Shown here: positions 27,947 to 37,233 of the stretch, one piece after another | How positions within the stretch are numbered: the stretch's first letter is position 1 | Layout: each line of letters starts with the position of its first letter | NCBI GenBank assembly: GCA_016713535.1 | Contig: JADJOY010000035.1 | Location: forward strand, 1-64,000 | DNA from: JADJOY01 sp016713535 [NCBI: Deltaproteobacteria bacterium] | Lineage (GTDB): Bacteria; JADJOY01 | DNA: 64,000 nt | Direction of reading: 5' to 3' | Notes under the pieces: model-generated | The model's database searches: none | What the model saw: the letters and a program-made list of their open reading frames with translations, nothing else | What the model was told of the DNA's origin: nothing | Made by a program: the position numbers and the translations under genes

Positions 27947-29653
27947 TCACCACTCGGCCGTGAGCTTGATCCGGATCAGGTCCACGTCGGGGACCGCGCG
28001 GCCGCGCGCGTCGACGAAGGCGTTGCCGGTGAAGAGGTGCCCGTACTCGAGGCCGACGTCGCCCCGCAGCACGTCCCAGCCGAGCGGCACGGCCTGGTGC
28101 ACGGCGAAGTCGAGCTCTACACCTAAGTCCTTCGATCCCGCCTGTCCGCCGTACGAGTTGAGCGTGCCCGCGGCGCCGCCGAAGAACGCGTCGTTGAACG
28201 GGTCGACGAGCGACTCGAGCGCCCGCGCCCACAGCAACCCCGCGATCAGCGCCGTCCCCGGCCTCGGATCGACCTCGACGATCGGGTTCACGTAGACGGC
28301 GTTGGTGACGCCGCCGTCGCTCGCGAGGTAGTTGGCGCCGACGAACGGCACCGGTCCACCTTCCCCGAGCTGGTGCACCACGTTGTACGCCTGCGCCGCC
28401 GTCATGGACGCGAGCAGGTCGCTGAACAGCACCAGCCCGACGTCGTAGTCGGGGTGGAACCGGAAGTCGCGCACGTGGCCGTCGTAGCGGTTGCCGTCCC
28501 CGGACGCCGCGCCCAGCTCGAACCGGAACACGGCGCTCTCCGACTCGGCGATCAGCCGGCCCACCCCGCCCCACTGCTCGGCGTCGCTGGTGGGGAACGG
28601 ATCGGACGGCGTCGAGACGAGCCGCGACACCGTGAAGTTGGTGTCACCGGTCACGTACGCCGCTTCCCACTCGAACCGCAGCTCGAAGTCGCCCTCGCTC
28701 GCCGCGCGCGCGATGAGCCGCCCGCTAGTGTCGAGCACCCAGGCCTCGAGGAACTCTTCCACGGGCCGCGCCGTGCCCTGGATCAGACGATCGTCGTGGG
28801 TCTGGTCGCGGTAGGCGGCATAGAAGCCCACGCGGCTCGCGGCGCCGCTCGCCGACCCCGCCGCGCGGTGCGCCACCCGCTCGTGCACCGCCGTCGAGCC
28901 GCTCGCGTCCCACACCAGCGCCATCAGCACCTGCTGGGTGTCGTCGCCGGGCTCGACCACCACGCCCCGGTCGACGTGCCAGTCGAAGCCGACTCCGAGG
29001 GTGAGCGGATCGTGGTCGGCGTCGGGCCGCTCGCCGCTCACCAGCGCGGTCACCAGCGAGATCGGCTTGGTGCCGAAGAGCACCCGGTCCGACGCGTCAC
29101 CGACGTGCTTGTCGCCGAACGCCAGGTCCTCGCCGTCGCCGTCGTTCGTCACCACGCCGAGGCCGAAGTGGCTCGGCTGGCGACCCACGCGCAGCACGCC
29201 GGCCGGCGACGTCCACTCGGCCCAGGCGCGGTTCACCCGGAAGCTGTCGAAGCTGTCGCCGACGGTGTTGGGCGGCGGCAGGTCCGAGAACTCGAGGAAC
29301 GATCGATCCCCGGTGTCGGCCCACAAGAGCCCGTCGAGGACGTCGAGCTGACTCACGATCGTCGCCTGACCGAAGAGCTCGACCTTGGGCTCGAGCCGCA
29401 GCCGGTGCTCACCGGTGAGCCCAGCGTCGAGCTCCTCGGTCACCTCCCGCGAGGCCGTCGGCGGCGTGCGATACGCCTCCACCTCGGTCTCGTAGCCGAC
29501 GCGGAACCGGTACGAGCCCGCGAGGTCGAACGAACCGCCGTCCCACGACGCGACCTCGGCCGCCGTCGCCGCGCCGCCGCCCACGACGCTCGCGCTCGTC
29601 ACCAGCGCCACCGCGAGCACGCGGCGCAGCAGCGGATTCAGCGGCTTCGGCAC
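27947..29653 (-). CDS. Porin-like outer-membrane beta-barrel
   Basis: This 568-residue exported protein reads from a GTG at 29653 (VPKPLNPLLRRVLAVALVT); another GTG two codons earlier (29659) is possible. The signal peptide ends near TAAEVA. The mature chain is a series of amphipathic strands: GSYRFRVGYETEVEAYRT, HRLRLEPKVELFGQATIVS, FRVNRAWAEWTSPAGVLRVG, RQPSHFGLGVVTNDGDGEDL, FELRFEWEAAYVTGDTNF, and so on to a barrel-closing DLIRIKLTAEW ending in an aromatic residue. The R-x-G-R-Q-x-S-H/x-F-G-x-G segment is shared with alginate-export/porin-like families and with outer-membrane families described in myxobacteria; I cannot assign a specific one. It is divergent from the double ATP-grasp gene and convergent with the diguanylate cyclase gene. 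Cargo is unknown. Confidence 0.75.
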   Translation of the reverse strand: MPKPLNPLLRRVLAVALVTSASVVGGGAATAAEVASWDGGSFDLAGSYRFRVGYETEVEAYRTPPTASREVTEELDAGLTGEHRLRLEPKVELFGQATIVSQLDVLDGLLWADTGDRSFLEFSDLPPPNTVGDSFDSFRVNRAWAEWTSPAGVLRVGRQPSHFGLGVVTNDGDGEDLAFGDKHVGDASDRVLFGTKPISLVTALVSGERPDADHDPLTLGVGFDWHVDRGVVVEPGDDTQQVLMALVWDASGSTAVHERVAHRAAGSASGAASRVGFYAAYRDQTHDDRLIQGTARPVEEFLEAWVLDTSGRLIARAASEGDFELRFEWEAAYVTGDTNFTVSRLVSTPSDPFPTSDAEQWGGVGRLIAESESAVFRFELGAASGDGNRYDGHVRDFRFHPDYDVGLVLFSDLLASMTAAQAYNVVHQLGEGGPVPFVGANYLASDGGVTNAVYVNPIVEVDPRPGTALIAGLLWARALESLVDPFNDAFFGGAAGTLNSYGGQAGSKDLGVELDFAVHQAVPLGWDVLRGDVGLEYGHLFTGNAFVDARGRAVPDVDLIRIKLTAEW

Positions 29654-29896
29654 GGGCACACAGGGGACGAGCGAGAGCGACGCATCCGAACGGCGCCTCG
29701 GATAGCACGCGGCGCGCTCCCCCAACAAGGCCGGTACCGCGCCGGCCCGGACCGCGCTCACGCGACCGCGCCGAGCGGCCGATGACGGAATCGACCACGA
29801 GAAAGCGCGAGATTCCTTGACGAGCGCTCTCCACGATGGCATTTGCAGCGAGCGCAGCGGCCTCCGCGCCGGATGCCACGCGCAGAGGCGGTGCCG

Positions 29897-31922
29897 ATGA
29901 AGATCGCGTTCACGTACCTGTCGGACCTCGGCGATCGAGCGAGCGCGAGCGCCGCGGCCGAGCAGCTGGCCGCCGGCCTGCGTGGCCTCGGCCACGACGT
30001 GGCGACCGTCGACGTCGCGGAGCCGCTGGTCGCGACCGTCACGCGCCTCACCCAGCTCCGGCCGGACCTGGTGTTCAACACCGCGCGCGCGCCCGACGGC
30101 CGCGCCCGCGAGTCCTTCTACCCGGCGCTCTTCGCCGATCTCGGTCTCGCGCACACCGGCTCGTCCGCGGCGGTGCACGCCCTCACCCTCAACCCGGGGC
30201 TCACCCGCCGCCACCTCGCCGCCCACGGCATCCGCACGCTGCGCAGTCGGCTCATCGTGGACCGCGGCGATCTGATGCGCACCGCTCCCACGACCTTCCG
30301 CTTCCCGGTCACGTTGCGTCCCGAGGGGTTGCTCGGCGAGGCGGAGCGGATCGACTCGCCCGAGGCGCTCCACCACCGCGTCCTCGATCACCTCGGGCAC
30401 GGGGCACAGGGGGTGTGGATCGAGGAGGTCGTGCCGGGACGCCACGTGGTCGTGCCGGTGCTCGAGGGTGCGCGCGCTCGCGGCGGCGTGCTCGCGCCGA
30501 TCGCGATCGTGCCCACCCTCGGCGGGGCCGCGCCAGCGCGCCGGTCTCGGAAGGGCGCTGGGACGCGACGCTCGGCGCCCGCCGCCAGTCCACGGCCCTG
30601 GACGCTCGAGGCACCGGCGCGGATCCCGGCCGCGCTCCGGGACGAGCTGATGGCCATGGCTGGCGCCGTCGTCGAGTGCCTCGCGATCCGCGACCTGGGC
30701 CGTGTCGACTTCCGCGTCGCCGAGGACGGGACACCGTTCGTGATCGAGGTCGATCCGCTTCCCGGCCTCGAGCCGCACGCGACGCTCAGCACCGCGGCGG
30801 CGCTCCACGGCCTCGACCGCCCGGAAGACGTGCTCGAGGCGATCGTGCGCAGCGCGAGCCAGCGTCACTCGCTCGGCACGCGCTCGGGCGGCCGAGCCAA
30901 GCCCAAGAAGCGTCCGCTGCGCGTGGGCTTCACGTTCAACGTGAAGCGCGTGACGCCGGTCGAGGGAGTCGAGGAGAGCGAGGCCGAATACGACTCTCCC
31001 AAGACCATCGCGGCGATCCGCGAGGCGATCGAGTCTCATGGCCACGAGGTGATCGAGCTCGAGGCCACCCCGGAGCTACCCACGCGCCTCGTCGCCGCCG
31101 CCCCCGACGTGGTGTTCAACATGGCGGAGGGCGTGCTGGGCCGTAACCGCGAGTCGCAGGTGCCGGCGCTGCTCGAGCCTCGGCATCCCCTACACCGGCT
31201 CGGACCCGGCGGCGCTGGCGATGGCGCTCGACAAGGAGCTCGCCAAGCGCCTGGTGGCCGACGTCGGCGTGGCGACGCCGCCCTGGTTCCTCGCCCACAG
31301 CGGGCGCGAGCGCCTGCCCAAGGGTTTCCCCTTCCCGGCGATCGTGAAGCCGGTCACCGAGGGGAGCTCGAAGGGTGTCGTGCCGAAGAGCGTGGTCGAG
31401 AACGAGGCCGAGGCACGGGCCGTGGCGCGCGAGCTGGTCGAGCGCTACAAGCAACCAGCCTTGATCGAGGGCTACCTGCCCGGACGCGAGTTCACGGTCG
31501 GGCTCCTCGGCGAGCGCACTCCGCGGGTGCTGCCGCCGATGGAGATCGTGTTCCTCGACAAGCGCAACAAGCGCCCGGTCTACGCCTTCGAGCACAAGCA
31601 GGACTGGTCGAAGGAGCTGCGCTACGACACGCCGGCGAAGGTCGACGCGCGGCTGGGTCGCGAGCTGGCACGGGCGGCCGTGGCGTCGTTCCACGCCCTC
31701 GGATGCCGTGACGTCGCGCGCGTCGACCTGAGGCTCGACGCCGAGGGGCGCGTGAACTTCGTCGAGCTCAACCCGCTGCCGGGGCTCTCGCCCGGGTGGT
31801 CGGATCTGTGTCTGATCGCGGCGAGCGCGAACCTGGACTACCGGGCGCTCATCGGGCGGATCCTGGCGCCGGCCATCCGTCGCTTCCGCGCGAACGCGGC
31901 AGGCGCGCGCACGGCGCGCTGA
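29897..31922 (+). CDS. Double ATP-grasp (D-Ala-D-Ala ligase-like) protein, one frameshift
   Basis: About 675 residues made of two ligase-like halves, starting at the ATG at 29897 (MKIAFTYLSDLGDRASAS). Half one (about 1-340) has the pre-ATP-grasp Rossmann segment, VVVPVLEG and the metal-binding end GRVDFRVAEDGTPFVIEVDP-LPGLEP. Half two (about 350-675) repeats the plan: LRVGFTFNVKRV, VVFNMAEGVLGRNRESQVPA, GIPYTGSDPAALAMALDKEL, KPVTEGSSKGV and VNFVELNPLPGLSP. D-Ala-D-Ala ligases join an amino acid to a second amino group using ATP. Half one has lost the KPxxEGSS-like loop and may be regulatory. A frame change near 31178 (GAGCCTCGGC, one C in excess) splits the frame and looks like a homopolymer error. 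The next gene is a lysine 2,3-aminomutase homologue, suggesting use of beta-lysine as a substrate; that link is inference. Confidence 0.8.
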
Positions 31923-32037
31923 GGGAACGACTCGTGGTGCACACGGCACGACGCGACGCAGTCGCAGCGGCGCGGCACCGTTCGGTCGTGTCTCTTCCGC
32001 GTTCGGAAAAAAACGCGCCCGGAATCGAACAAAAGGC

Positions 32038-32066
32038 TTGTGTCGCTTTCGGGGCTTCCTTATCAT
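32038..32066 (+). promoter_or_regulatory. Sigma70-like promoter before the aminomutase gene
   Basis: TTGTGT (32038-32043) and TATCAT (32061-32066) are separated by 17 bp in a locally AT-rich patch of an otherwise GC-rich gap, about 200 bp upstream of the kamA-like start. The 345-bp gap after the ATP-grasp gene supports independent transcription. Confidence 0.5.
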
Positions 32067-32088
32067 GAAGTTAACCGTTTCACGATAA
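32060..32088 (+). promoter_or_regulatory. Dyad overlapping the -10 of the aminomutase promoter
   Basis: TTATCATGAA (32060-32069) and TTTCACGATAA (32078-32088) form an inverted repeat with one mismatch and an 8-bp centre (GTTAACCG, itself nearly palindromic). Covering the -10 element and presumed start site is the classic position of a repressor operator. Which protein binds is not shown by the sequence. Confidence 0.55.
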
Positions 32089-32266
32089 GCGCGAAGCGGT
32101 GGTGTGAACGACGCCGATGCCTCGAAGACGCGACGCTCTCCCGGGGGAATCACGGGCCGAATCCGCCCACGCTTTGTGGGCCCAGAACCCCGCCCCTATG
32201 ATGCGCGCACATCGGTCCCCCGGTCGCAACACGAGCACCGAGACCGCCGAGGAGGACACCGCAGCA

Positions 32267-33727
32267 ATGCTCGAACCAGCCAGGCAGCTTCGCAACCGAC
32301 GCCCTCGCCTGAAGCTCGCGTCGCGCGAGAATTCGCTTCGAGCCGCGAAAGTGGCCCCGGTCGCAACCGCCAACGCGCAAGGTGAGATGTCGGCTGACGT
32401 CGATGCCGACCCTCACTTGTGCCGGCACGGACGGCCCTACACCTCGATCCCGCTGTGGAAGGACGCGCCGGCGGAGAAGTGGGCCGACTGGCGGTGGCAG
32501 CTCCAGAACTGCGTGCAGTCGCTCGAGATGCTCGAGCAGGTGATCCATCTGACTCCCGAGGAGCGCGAGGGAGTGCTCGCGACCCGCAGCGAGTTCCAGA
32601 TGTCGATCACGCCGTACCTTTGCTCGCTGATGGACCCGTACGACCCCCACTGCCCGGTGCGGATGCAGTTCGTGCCGCGCGGCGCGGAGATGTCGGGCGT
32701 CGGCGCCGGTGTCACCGACTCCCTCGGTGAGGACGCGCACCGCGTCGCTCCCGGGCTGGTGCACCGCTACCCCGACCGGGTCCTCTTCCTGGTCAACAAC
32801 ATGTGCGCGAGCTACTGCCGCTTCTGCACGCGCAAGCGCCTGACCGGGCTCCCGAACGAGGTCCTGCCCAAGCAGCAGATCGAGGAGTCGCTCTCGTACC
32901 TGCGCAAGCACCCCGAGGTCCGGGACGTGCTGATCTCGGGCGGTGACCCGTTCACCATGTCGGACAAGAACCTCGAATACGTGGTGTCGCGACTGCGCGA
33001 GATCTCGTCGATCGAGGTCATCCGCTTCGGCACGAAGATGCCGATGTTCCTGCCGATGCGGATCACCGACGACGTGGTGAAGATGCTCGCCAAGTACCAC
33101 CCGGTGTGGATCAACACCCACTTCAACCACCCCAAGGAGCTCACCGCCGAGTCGAAGGCTGCGTGCGCCCGCATCGTGAACGCCGGCATCCCGCTCGGGA
33201 ACCAGACGGTGCTGCTCCGGGGTGTGAACTCGAGCCCCCGGGTGGTGAAGGAGCTGATGCACCAGCTCGTCCGCAACCGGATCCGCCCCTATTACCTCTT
33301 CCAGTGCGACAACGAAGAGGGGCTCGAGCACTTCCGGACCCCGATCGAGACCGGCATCGAGGTCATGGAGTCGCTGCGGGGCTGGACGTCGGGCTTCGCC
33401 GTACCCACCTTCGTGGTCGACCTGCCGGGCGGCGGCGGCAAAGCGCCGGTGTCACCGAACTACGTGAACGCCCTCACCCAGTCGAAGGCCATGATGCGGA
33501 ACTTCGAGGGCCGCGCGTTCAACTACCCGCAGCCCACCCAGACCGACTGCACCGTCCGGTACGAAGACAAGTGGTTCCGCGCCGGGCTCGATCTCGCCGC
33601 GGGGGACGTCACCTCGCGCACCGACCCGCCCGAGCTGACGGTCGTGAGCGCGACGGATGAGTCGCCGTCCGGCTGGCCGCTCAGGATCGCGGACCTGCGC
33701 GGCGGCGAGCCGATGCCCGAAGCCTGA
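32267..33727 (+). CDS. kamA: Lysine 2,3-aminomutase family radical SAM protein
   Basis: A 486-residue KamA-family protein, predicted to interconvert L-lysine and L-beta-lysine using a [4Fe-4S] cluster, S-adenosylmethionine and PLP. The start at 32267 (MLEPARQLRNRR) is chosen because GAGGAGG lies about 12 bases upstream. The radical SAM motif NMCASYCRFCTRKR gives Cys180, Cys184 and Cys187. LISGGDPFTMSD is the SAM-binding GGDP loop, and PGGGGKAP carries the PLP lysine (about residue 392). WADWRWQLQNCV near residues 75-85 is the conserved N-terminal helix. An extra N-terminal tail of about 60 basic residues and a C-terminal tail (to MPEA) make it slightly longer than clostridial KamA. It stands alone behind its own promoter and dyad and ends at a strong terminator. 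Other amino acids (glutamate, arginine) are known substrates in the family, so lysine is probable, not certain. Confidence 0.9.
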   Translation: MLEPARQLRNRRPRLKLASRENSLRAAKVAPVATANAQGEMSADVDADPHLCRHGRPYTSIPLWKDAPAEKWADWRWQLQNCVQSLEMLEQVIHLTPEEREGVLATRSEFQMSITPYLCSLMDPYDPHCPVRMQFVPRGAEMSGVGAGVTDSLGEDAHRVAPGLVHRYPDRVLFLVNNMCASYCRFCTRKRLTGLPNEVLPKQQIEESLSYLRKHPEVRDVLISGGDPFTMSDKNLEYVVSRLREISSIEVIRFGTKMPMFLPMRITDDVVKMLAKYHPVWINTHFNHPKELTAESKAACARIVNAGIPLGNQTVLLRGVNSSPRVVKELMHQLVRNRIRPYYLFQCDNEEGLEHFRTPIETGIEVMESLRGWTSGFAVPTFVVDLPGGGGKAPVSPNYVNALTQSKAMMRNFEGRAFNYPQPTQTDCTVRYEDKWFRAGLDLAAGDVTSRTDPPELTVVSATDESPSGWPLRIADLRGGEPMPEA

Positions 33728-33752
33728 TCGCTCTCGGGCTCGAGGCCGATCG

Positions 33753-33786
33753 ACGGCGTGGTCCCGAGCGGGGTCACGCCGTTTTT
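33753..33786 (+). terminator. Intrinsic terminator after the aminomutase gene
   Basis: An 8-bp perfect stem, ACGGCGTG (33753-33760) and CACGCCGT (33775-33782), with a GTCCCGAG..GGGGT loop, is followed by a run of five T (33782-33786). It lies 26 bp after the kamA-like stop codon. Confidence 0.8.
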
Positions 33787-33791
33787 GCACC

Positions 33792-33819
33792 TGGAGGGCG
33801 GCGGTCCCTCGCCGCCGCC
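33792..33819 (+). repeat. Single palindromic module
   Basis: GGAG then arms GGCGGCGG (33797-33804) and CCGCCGCC (33812-33819) around TCCCTCG. The plan is the same as in the clusters to the left but with yet another arm sequence. The rest of the gap to 34013 (GGCGCGGGCGCCCTCC near 33882-33897) holds a degenerate second element and no gene. Confidence 0.7.
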
Positions 33820-34013
33820 GCGCTCTGCCGGGCGGGCGTGACGGGGGCCGTGGCGAAGGCTGCGGCGCGACGGAGCGCCGAAGGCGCGGGCGCCCTCCAC
33901 ACCTTTCGATCGCGCATCGACATCCGACTCGGACGGGCGAACGCGGCTGGAACGGCGCGCGACCCAGTGGGATACTTCGCGCCTCCACTTCGAACCCCGG
34001 GTCTTCCACGTCC

Positions 34014-35229
34014 ATGAGCGCGAGCGACTCCGTTTCCCCGTTGAGCCAGGCACCCGACGCCATCCGCGACCGCACCGCGCGCGCCATCGAGGCGATCCGA
34101 GCGGGCGGCATGGTGATCCTGACCGACGACGAGCGCGACTCCAGCGAGGGCGCTCTCGTCATGGCGGGGGCCAAGGTGACCGCCGACGCGGTCAACTTCA
34201 TGGCCACCCACGGCGGCGGCCTGGTCCGGGTGGCGCTCCCTCTCGAGAAGATCCGTCGCCTCGGGCTCGCGCTGATGCCGGTGCGCAACCGCACCGCGGC
34301 CACTCCCGCGTTCGCGATCTCGATCGAGGCGCGGCGAGGGCGTCACGACCGGCATCAGCGCCGCCGACCGCGCCCGCACGATCGAGGTCGCGGTCGCCGA
34401 CGAGAGCGGCCCCAAGGACCTCATCTCTCCGGGACACGTGTTCCCCGAGTGCGTGCGCGAGGGCGGCGTCCTCGAGCGCGCGGGCCACGCCGAGGCGAGC
34501 GCGGACCTCGCGGTCCTCGCCGGTCTCGGGAGGGCGGGGGTGGCGTGCGCGATCCTCGGCGACGACGGCCAGATGGCGCGCATGCCCGAGCTGCGCGCGC
34601 TCGCCGCCGAGCACGGACTGCCGACGGTGAGCGTCGCGGACGTGATCGCGTGGCGGCTCACCACCGAGCAGCTCGTCGACGAGATCGCGAGCGCACGCGT
34701 CTCGACGGAGGTGATGGGGCCGGTCCAGATCCGGGTCTTCACCAACAAGCTCAACCACCTTCACTACCTGGCGCTGGTCCGCGGCTCGATCGACCCCGAG
34801 ACGCCGACGGTGGTCCGCGTCCACTCGAGCGACGTGTGGGGGGATGCCTTCACCGCGTTCCGCCACGACGGGGGCGTGCTGCTTCACCAGGCGCTCGAGG
34901 CCATCGCGGGCGCGCCGAGCGGCGTGCTGCTCTACATCCTCAAGCCGTTCACGGCGGAGGCCCTGGTCCGCAAGCTCGCGAGCCACGCCGAGACCATGGA
35001 GCACTCGCTCGGCGACGAGCCCGAGCGCGACGACTATCCGGCCGGCCTCCGCGACTACGGTCTCGGGGCGCAGGTGCTGCGCAAGCTCGGGCTCAAGAAG
35101 CTCAAGCTCGTGACCCACAACCCCGCGCTCAGGCCGGTGGGGCTCGAGGGCTTCGGGCTCGAGCTGGTCGCGACGGTCACGCCGCGCAAGGGGGCGGGCG
35201 CCGACGACGAGGTCGCGGTTCGTGGCTGA
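34014..35229 (+). CDS. RibBA-like protein with altered active sites, one frameshift
   Basis: About 405 residues, starting at the ATG at 34014. The first half has the fold of 3,4-dihydroxy-2-butanone-4-phosphate synthase (RibB): ILTDDERDSSEGALVMAGA, NFMATHGGGLVRVAL, EARxGVTTGISAADRARTI and SPGHVFPE. The canonical loop is DDEDRENEGD; here the Arg, first Glu and last Asp are Asp, Ser and Ala, and only the metal-binding Glu is kept. GHTEA is GHAEA, and CE(I/L) is CAI. The second half is GTP cyclohydrolase II-like (VTHNPALRPVGLEGFGLELV), but the Zn-binding region H-S-x-C..C-x-C reads HSSDVWGDAFTAFRHDGG with no cysteine. So both catalytic sites are incomplete. It is probably a paralogue with another role, not the cell's riboflavin enzyme. 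A single-base change near 34330 splits the frame. Its stop overlaps the DUF885 start by eight bases. Confidence 0.8.
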
Positions 35230-36934
35230 CGGAACCGCCAGCACCTCCCCGCCGTCCCAGCTCCCCGATCCCGACTCACCCTTCGCGCGCGTCCTCGCAC
35301 GCGTGCTCGCCCACCGCTGGCGCACCAGCCCCGTCGCCGCCACCGCCGACGGCTGCTACGAGCGCGCCGACGAGCTCGACAGCTTCGACGCCCGGACGCT
35401 CGCCGCGCAGCTCGACGAGACGGATGGGCTCGTCGCCGACCTACGTGCCCTCGACGGCGACGCGCTCTCACCCGACGAGGCCCTCGACCGCGACGCCGTG
35501 CTCGGCACCCTCACCGCCGATCTCCACGACTGGCGCGTGCTGCGCACCTGGACCTGGAACCCGGCGATCTGCGCCGACACCGCGCTCTATGGCTGCCACC
35601 TCCTCGCGATCCGTGACACGCGTCCGGTGGCGGAGCGCATGGGGTGGCTCGCGGGTCGGCTCCACCAGGTTCCGCGCACGCTCGCGGAAGGCCTCGCGGC
35701 GATCCGGGAGCCGTCGGCGATCCTCACCGAGACGGCGATCGAGAGCTGCGACGGAGCTCGCGAGCTCTTCCGGACCACCCTGCCCGCCGCGGCGGAAGCG
35801 GCACCGCCACTGCTTCGCGACGCGGTGGCGCGCGGTTGCGCCGCGGCGAGCGCGGCGTTCGAGGCGCATGCACGCGAGCTCGCGGCCATCCTCGCGCGCG
35901 GCGAAGCCACGCGTAGCCCTGCGATCGGCGAGGAGGCCTTCACGGATCGTTTCGAGCAGGCGCACGGGCTCGCGATCTCGACGGACGCGCTCCTTCGACT
36001 CTCGGCCGAGGTCCGGGCGAGCACCGAGGAGCGCCTCGCGGCGGTGGCCGCGCGCATCGATCCGACGCGGACGTGGCGCGAGGTGGTCGCCGGGCTGCGA
36101 TCCGATCATCCCGCGCCCGAGGACCTGCTCGCGGCGTACCGCGGCGACGTGGAACGGATGCGGACGGCGATCGCGGCGCGCAGGCTCGCGACCGCCACCG
36201 ACGATCCGCTCGCCGTCATCGAGACGCCGCTCTTCGAGCGCCCTCTCTACCCGGTGGCCGCCTACCTCCAGCCCGCGCCGCTCGACCGCGGTGGCGGCGG
36301 CTACTTCTACGTCACGCCCGTCGACGAGCGCGCGGACCCGAGCGACCGGGCAGCGGCACTCGCCCAGCACGGCCGCGCGACGATCGCGCTGCTCACGGTC
36401 CACGAGGCCTACCCGGGTCACCATCTCCAGATGACCCGCGCCAAGCGCTCGGGCTCGATCGCGAGGCTGATCTACGGGACGCCGCTCCTGTGGGAGGGCT
36501 GGGCGCTCTACTGCGAGCAGATGATGGTGGAGGAGGTCCTCGGCGACGACCTGCGGGTCGAGCTGACACAGCTTCGCGACGCACTCTTTCGGGCGTGGCG
36601 CATCGACATCGACGTTCGCCTCCACCGCGGCGAGTGGACGCCGCAGGAGTGCGAGCGCCGGCTGGTGCGCGAGCTCGACATGGCACCCGCCACCGCGCGC
36701 GCCGAGGTCCGTCGCTATGCGGCCTGGCCGACCCAGGCCTCGACGTACCTGGTGGGGCGCGAGCTGCTCCTCGACCTGCGGCAGCGGCTACGCGAGCGGG
36801 AGGGCAGCGCGTTCGACCTCGGCCGCTTCCACGATCGCGTCCTCGGATTCGGGAATCTCTCGCCGGCGCGGATCCGCGAGGTGCTCCTCGGGGAGCCCGC
36901 GGCCGGAGCCGCCACGGAGACCGGGCGCGGTTGA
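35222..36934 (+). CDS. DUF885 family protein (predicted metallopeptidase-like)
   Basis: A 570-residue protein starting at a GTG at 35222, inside the last codons of the RibBA-like gene, so translation is likely coupled. The family landmarks are present: PLYPVAAYLQPAPLDRGGGG, YVTPVDERADP and the motif TVHEAYPGHHLQMTRAK (HExxPGHHxQ), then LLWEGWALYCEQMMVEEV with a third-ligand Glu candidate, and the C-terminal YLVGRELLLDLRQ. HExx...H with a downstream Glu is the arrangement of zinc metallopeptidases, and DUF885 proteins are thought to be peptidases of this kind, although few have been tested. There is no signal peptide, so it is predicted to be cytoplasmic. Length is normal for the family and the frame is unbroken. 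Why it is coupled to a RibBA-like gene is not evident. Confidence 0.85.
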   Translation: MADGTASTSPPSQLPDPDSPFARVLARVLAHRWRTSPVAATADGCYERADELDSFDARTLAAQLDETDGLVADLRALDGDALSPDEALDRDAVLGTLTADLHDWRVLRTWTWNPAICADTALYGCHLLAIRDTRPVAERMGWLAGRLHQVPRTLAEGLAAIREPSAILTETAIESCDGARELFRTTLPAAAEAAPPLLRDAVARGCAAASAAFEAHARELAAILARGEATRSPAIGEEAFTDRFEQAHGLAISTDALLRLSAEVRASTEERLAAVAARIDPTRTWREVVAGLRSDHPAPEDLLAAYRGDVERMRTAIAARRLATATDDPLAVIETPLFERPLYPVAAYLQPAPLDRGGGGYFYVTPVDERADPSDRAAALAQHGRATIALLTVHEAYPGHHLQMTRAKRSGSIARLIYGTPLLWEGWALYCEQMMVEEVLGDDLRVELTQLRDALFRAWRIDIDVRLHRGEWTPQECERRLVRELDMAPATARAEVRRYAAWPTQASTYLVGRELLLDLRQRLREREGSAFDLGRFHDRVLGFGNLSPARIREVLLGEPAAGAATETGRG

Positions 36935-37040
36935 TCCGCCGGCACCAGGGTAGTGGTACGATTGTCCTCGGACCCCGGCCCCTTTCGCCCCTGACCGACC
37001 ATGGGACATCCGACTTCGACGTGCCGACGAGCGCCGCGTG

Positions 37041-37214
37041 ATGCGCGGGTTCGTGCTGAGCCTCGCAGCACTCATGGGTGTGGTCATGCTGACCTCGGTG
37101 TTGATGTGGTGGGCCAACGTGTGGCTCGCACGCAGCCACGTGCCTCCCGCTGCGGCACCCTCGTCGTCGAGCGAGCCGATCGCCGAGCAGACCGGATCGG
37201 CCCGCCAGGTCTGA
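37041..37214 (+). CDS. 57-aa single-pass membrane protein
   Basis: A short reading from the ATG at 37041 to TGA at 37212-37214 encodes MRGFVLSLAALMGVVMLTSV followed by LMWWANVWLA, a clear membrane helix, then a short Pro/Ser-rich tail ending TGSARQV. It fits between the DUF885 gene and the B12-type radical SAM gene, ends 19 bases before the latter, and lies in the same direction, so it could be co-transcribed. No strong ribosome-binding site is visible (GACGAG about 10 bases upstream). It is a real small gene in my view, but composition alone could mislead at this length. Confidence 0.5.
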   Translation: MRGFVLSLAALMGVVMLTSVLMWWANVWLARSHVPPAAAPSSSSEPIAEQTGSARQV

Positions 37215-37233
37215 AGGCGATAGGGATCGCAAC

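Noticed and set aside
29409-29879. A minus-strand gene just right of the barrel start
   Set aside because: It overlaps the barrel signal peptide in another frame and the divergent promoter region; no ribosome-binding site or domain.
27947-31045. A 1,030-codon minus-strand protein extending the porin-like barrel to the right
   Set aside because: The part right of about 29660 is antisense to the double ATP-grasp gene, and the barrel has its own signal peptide near 29653.
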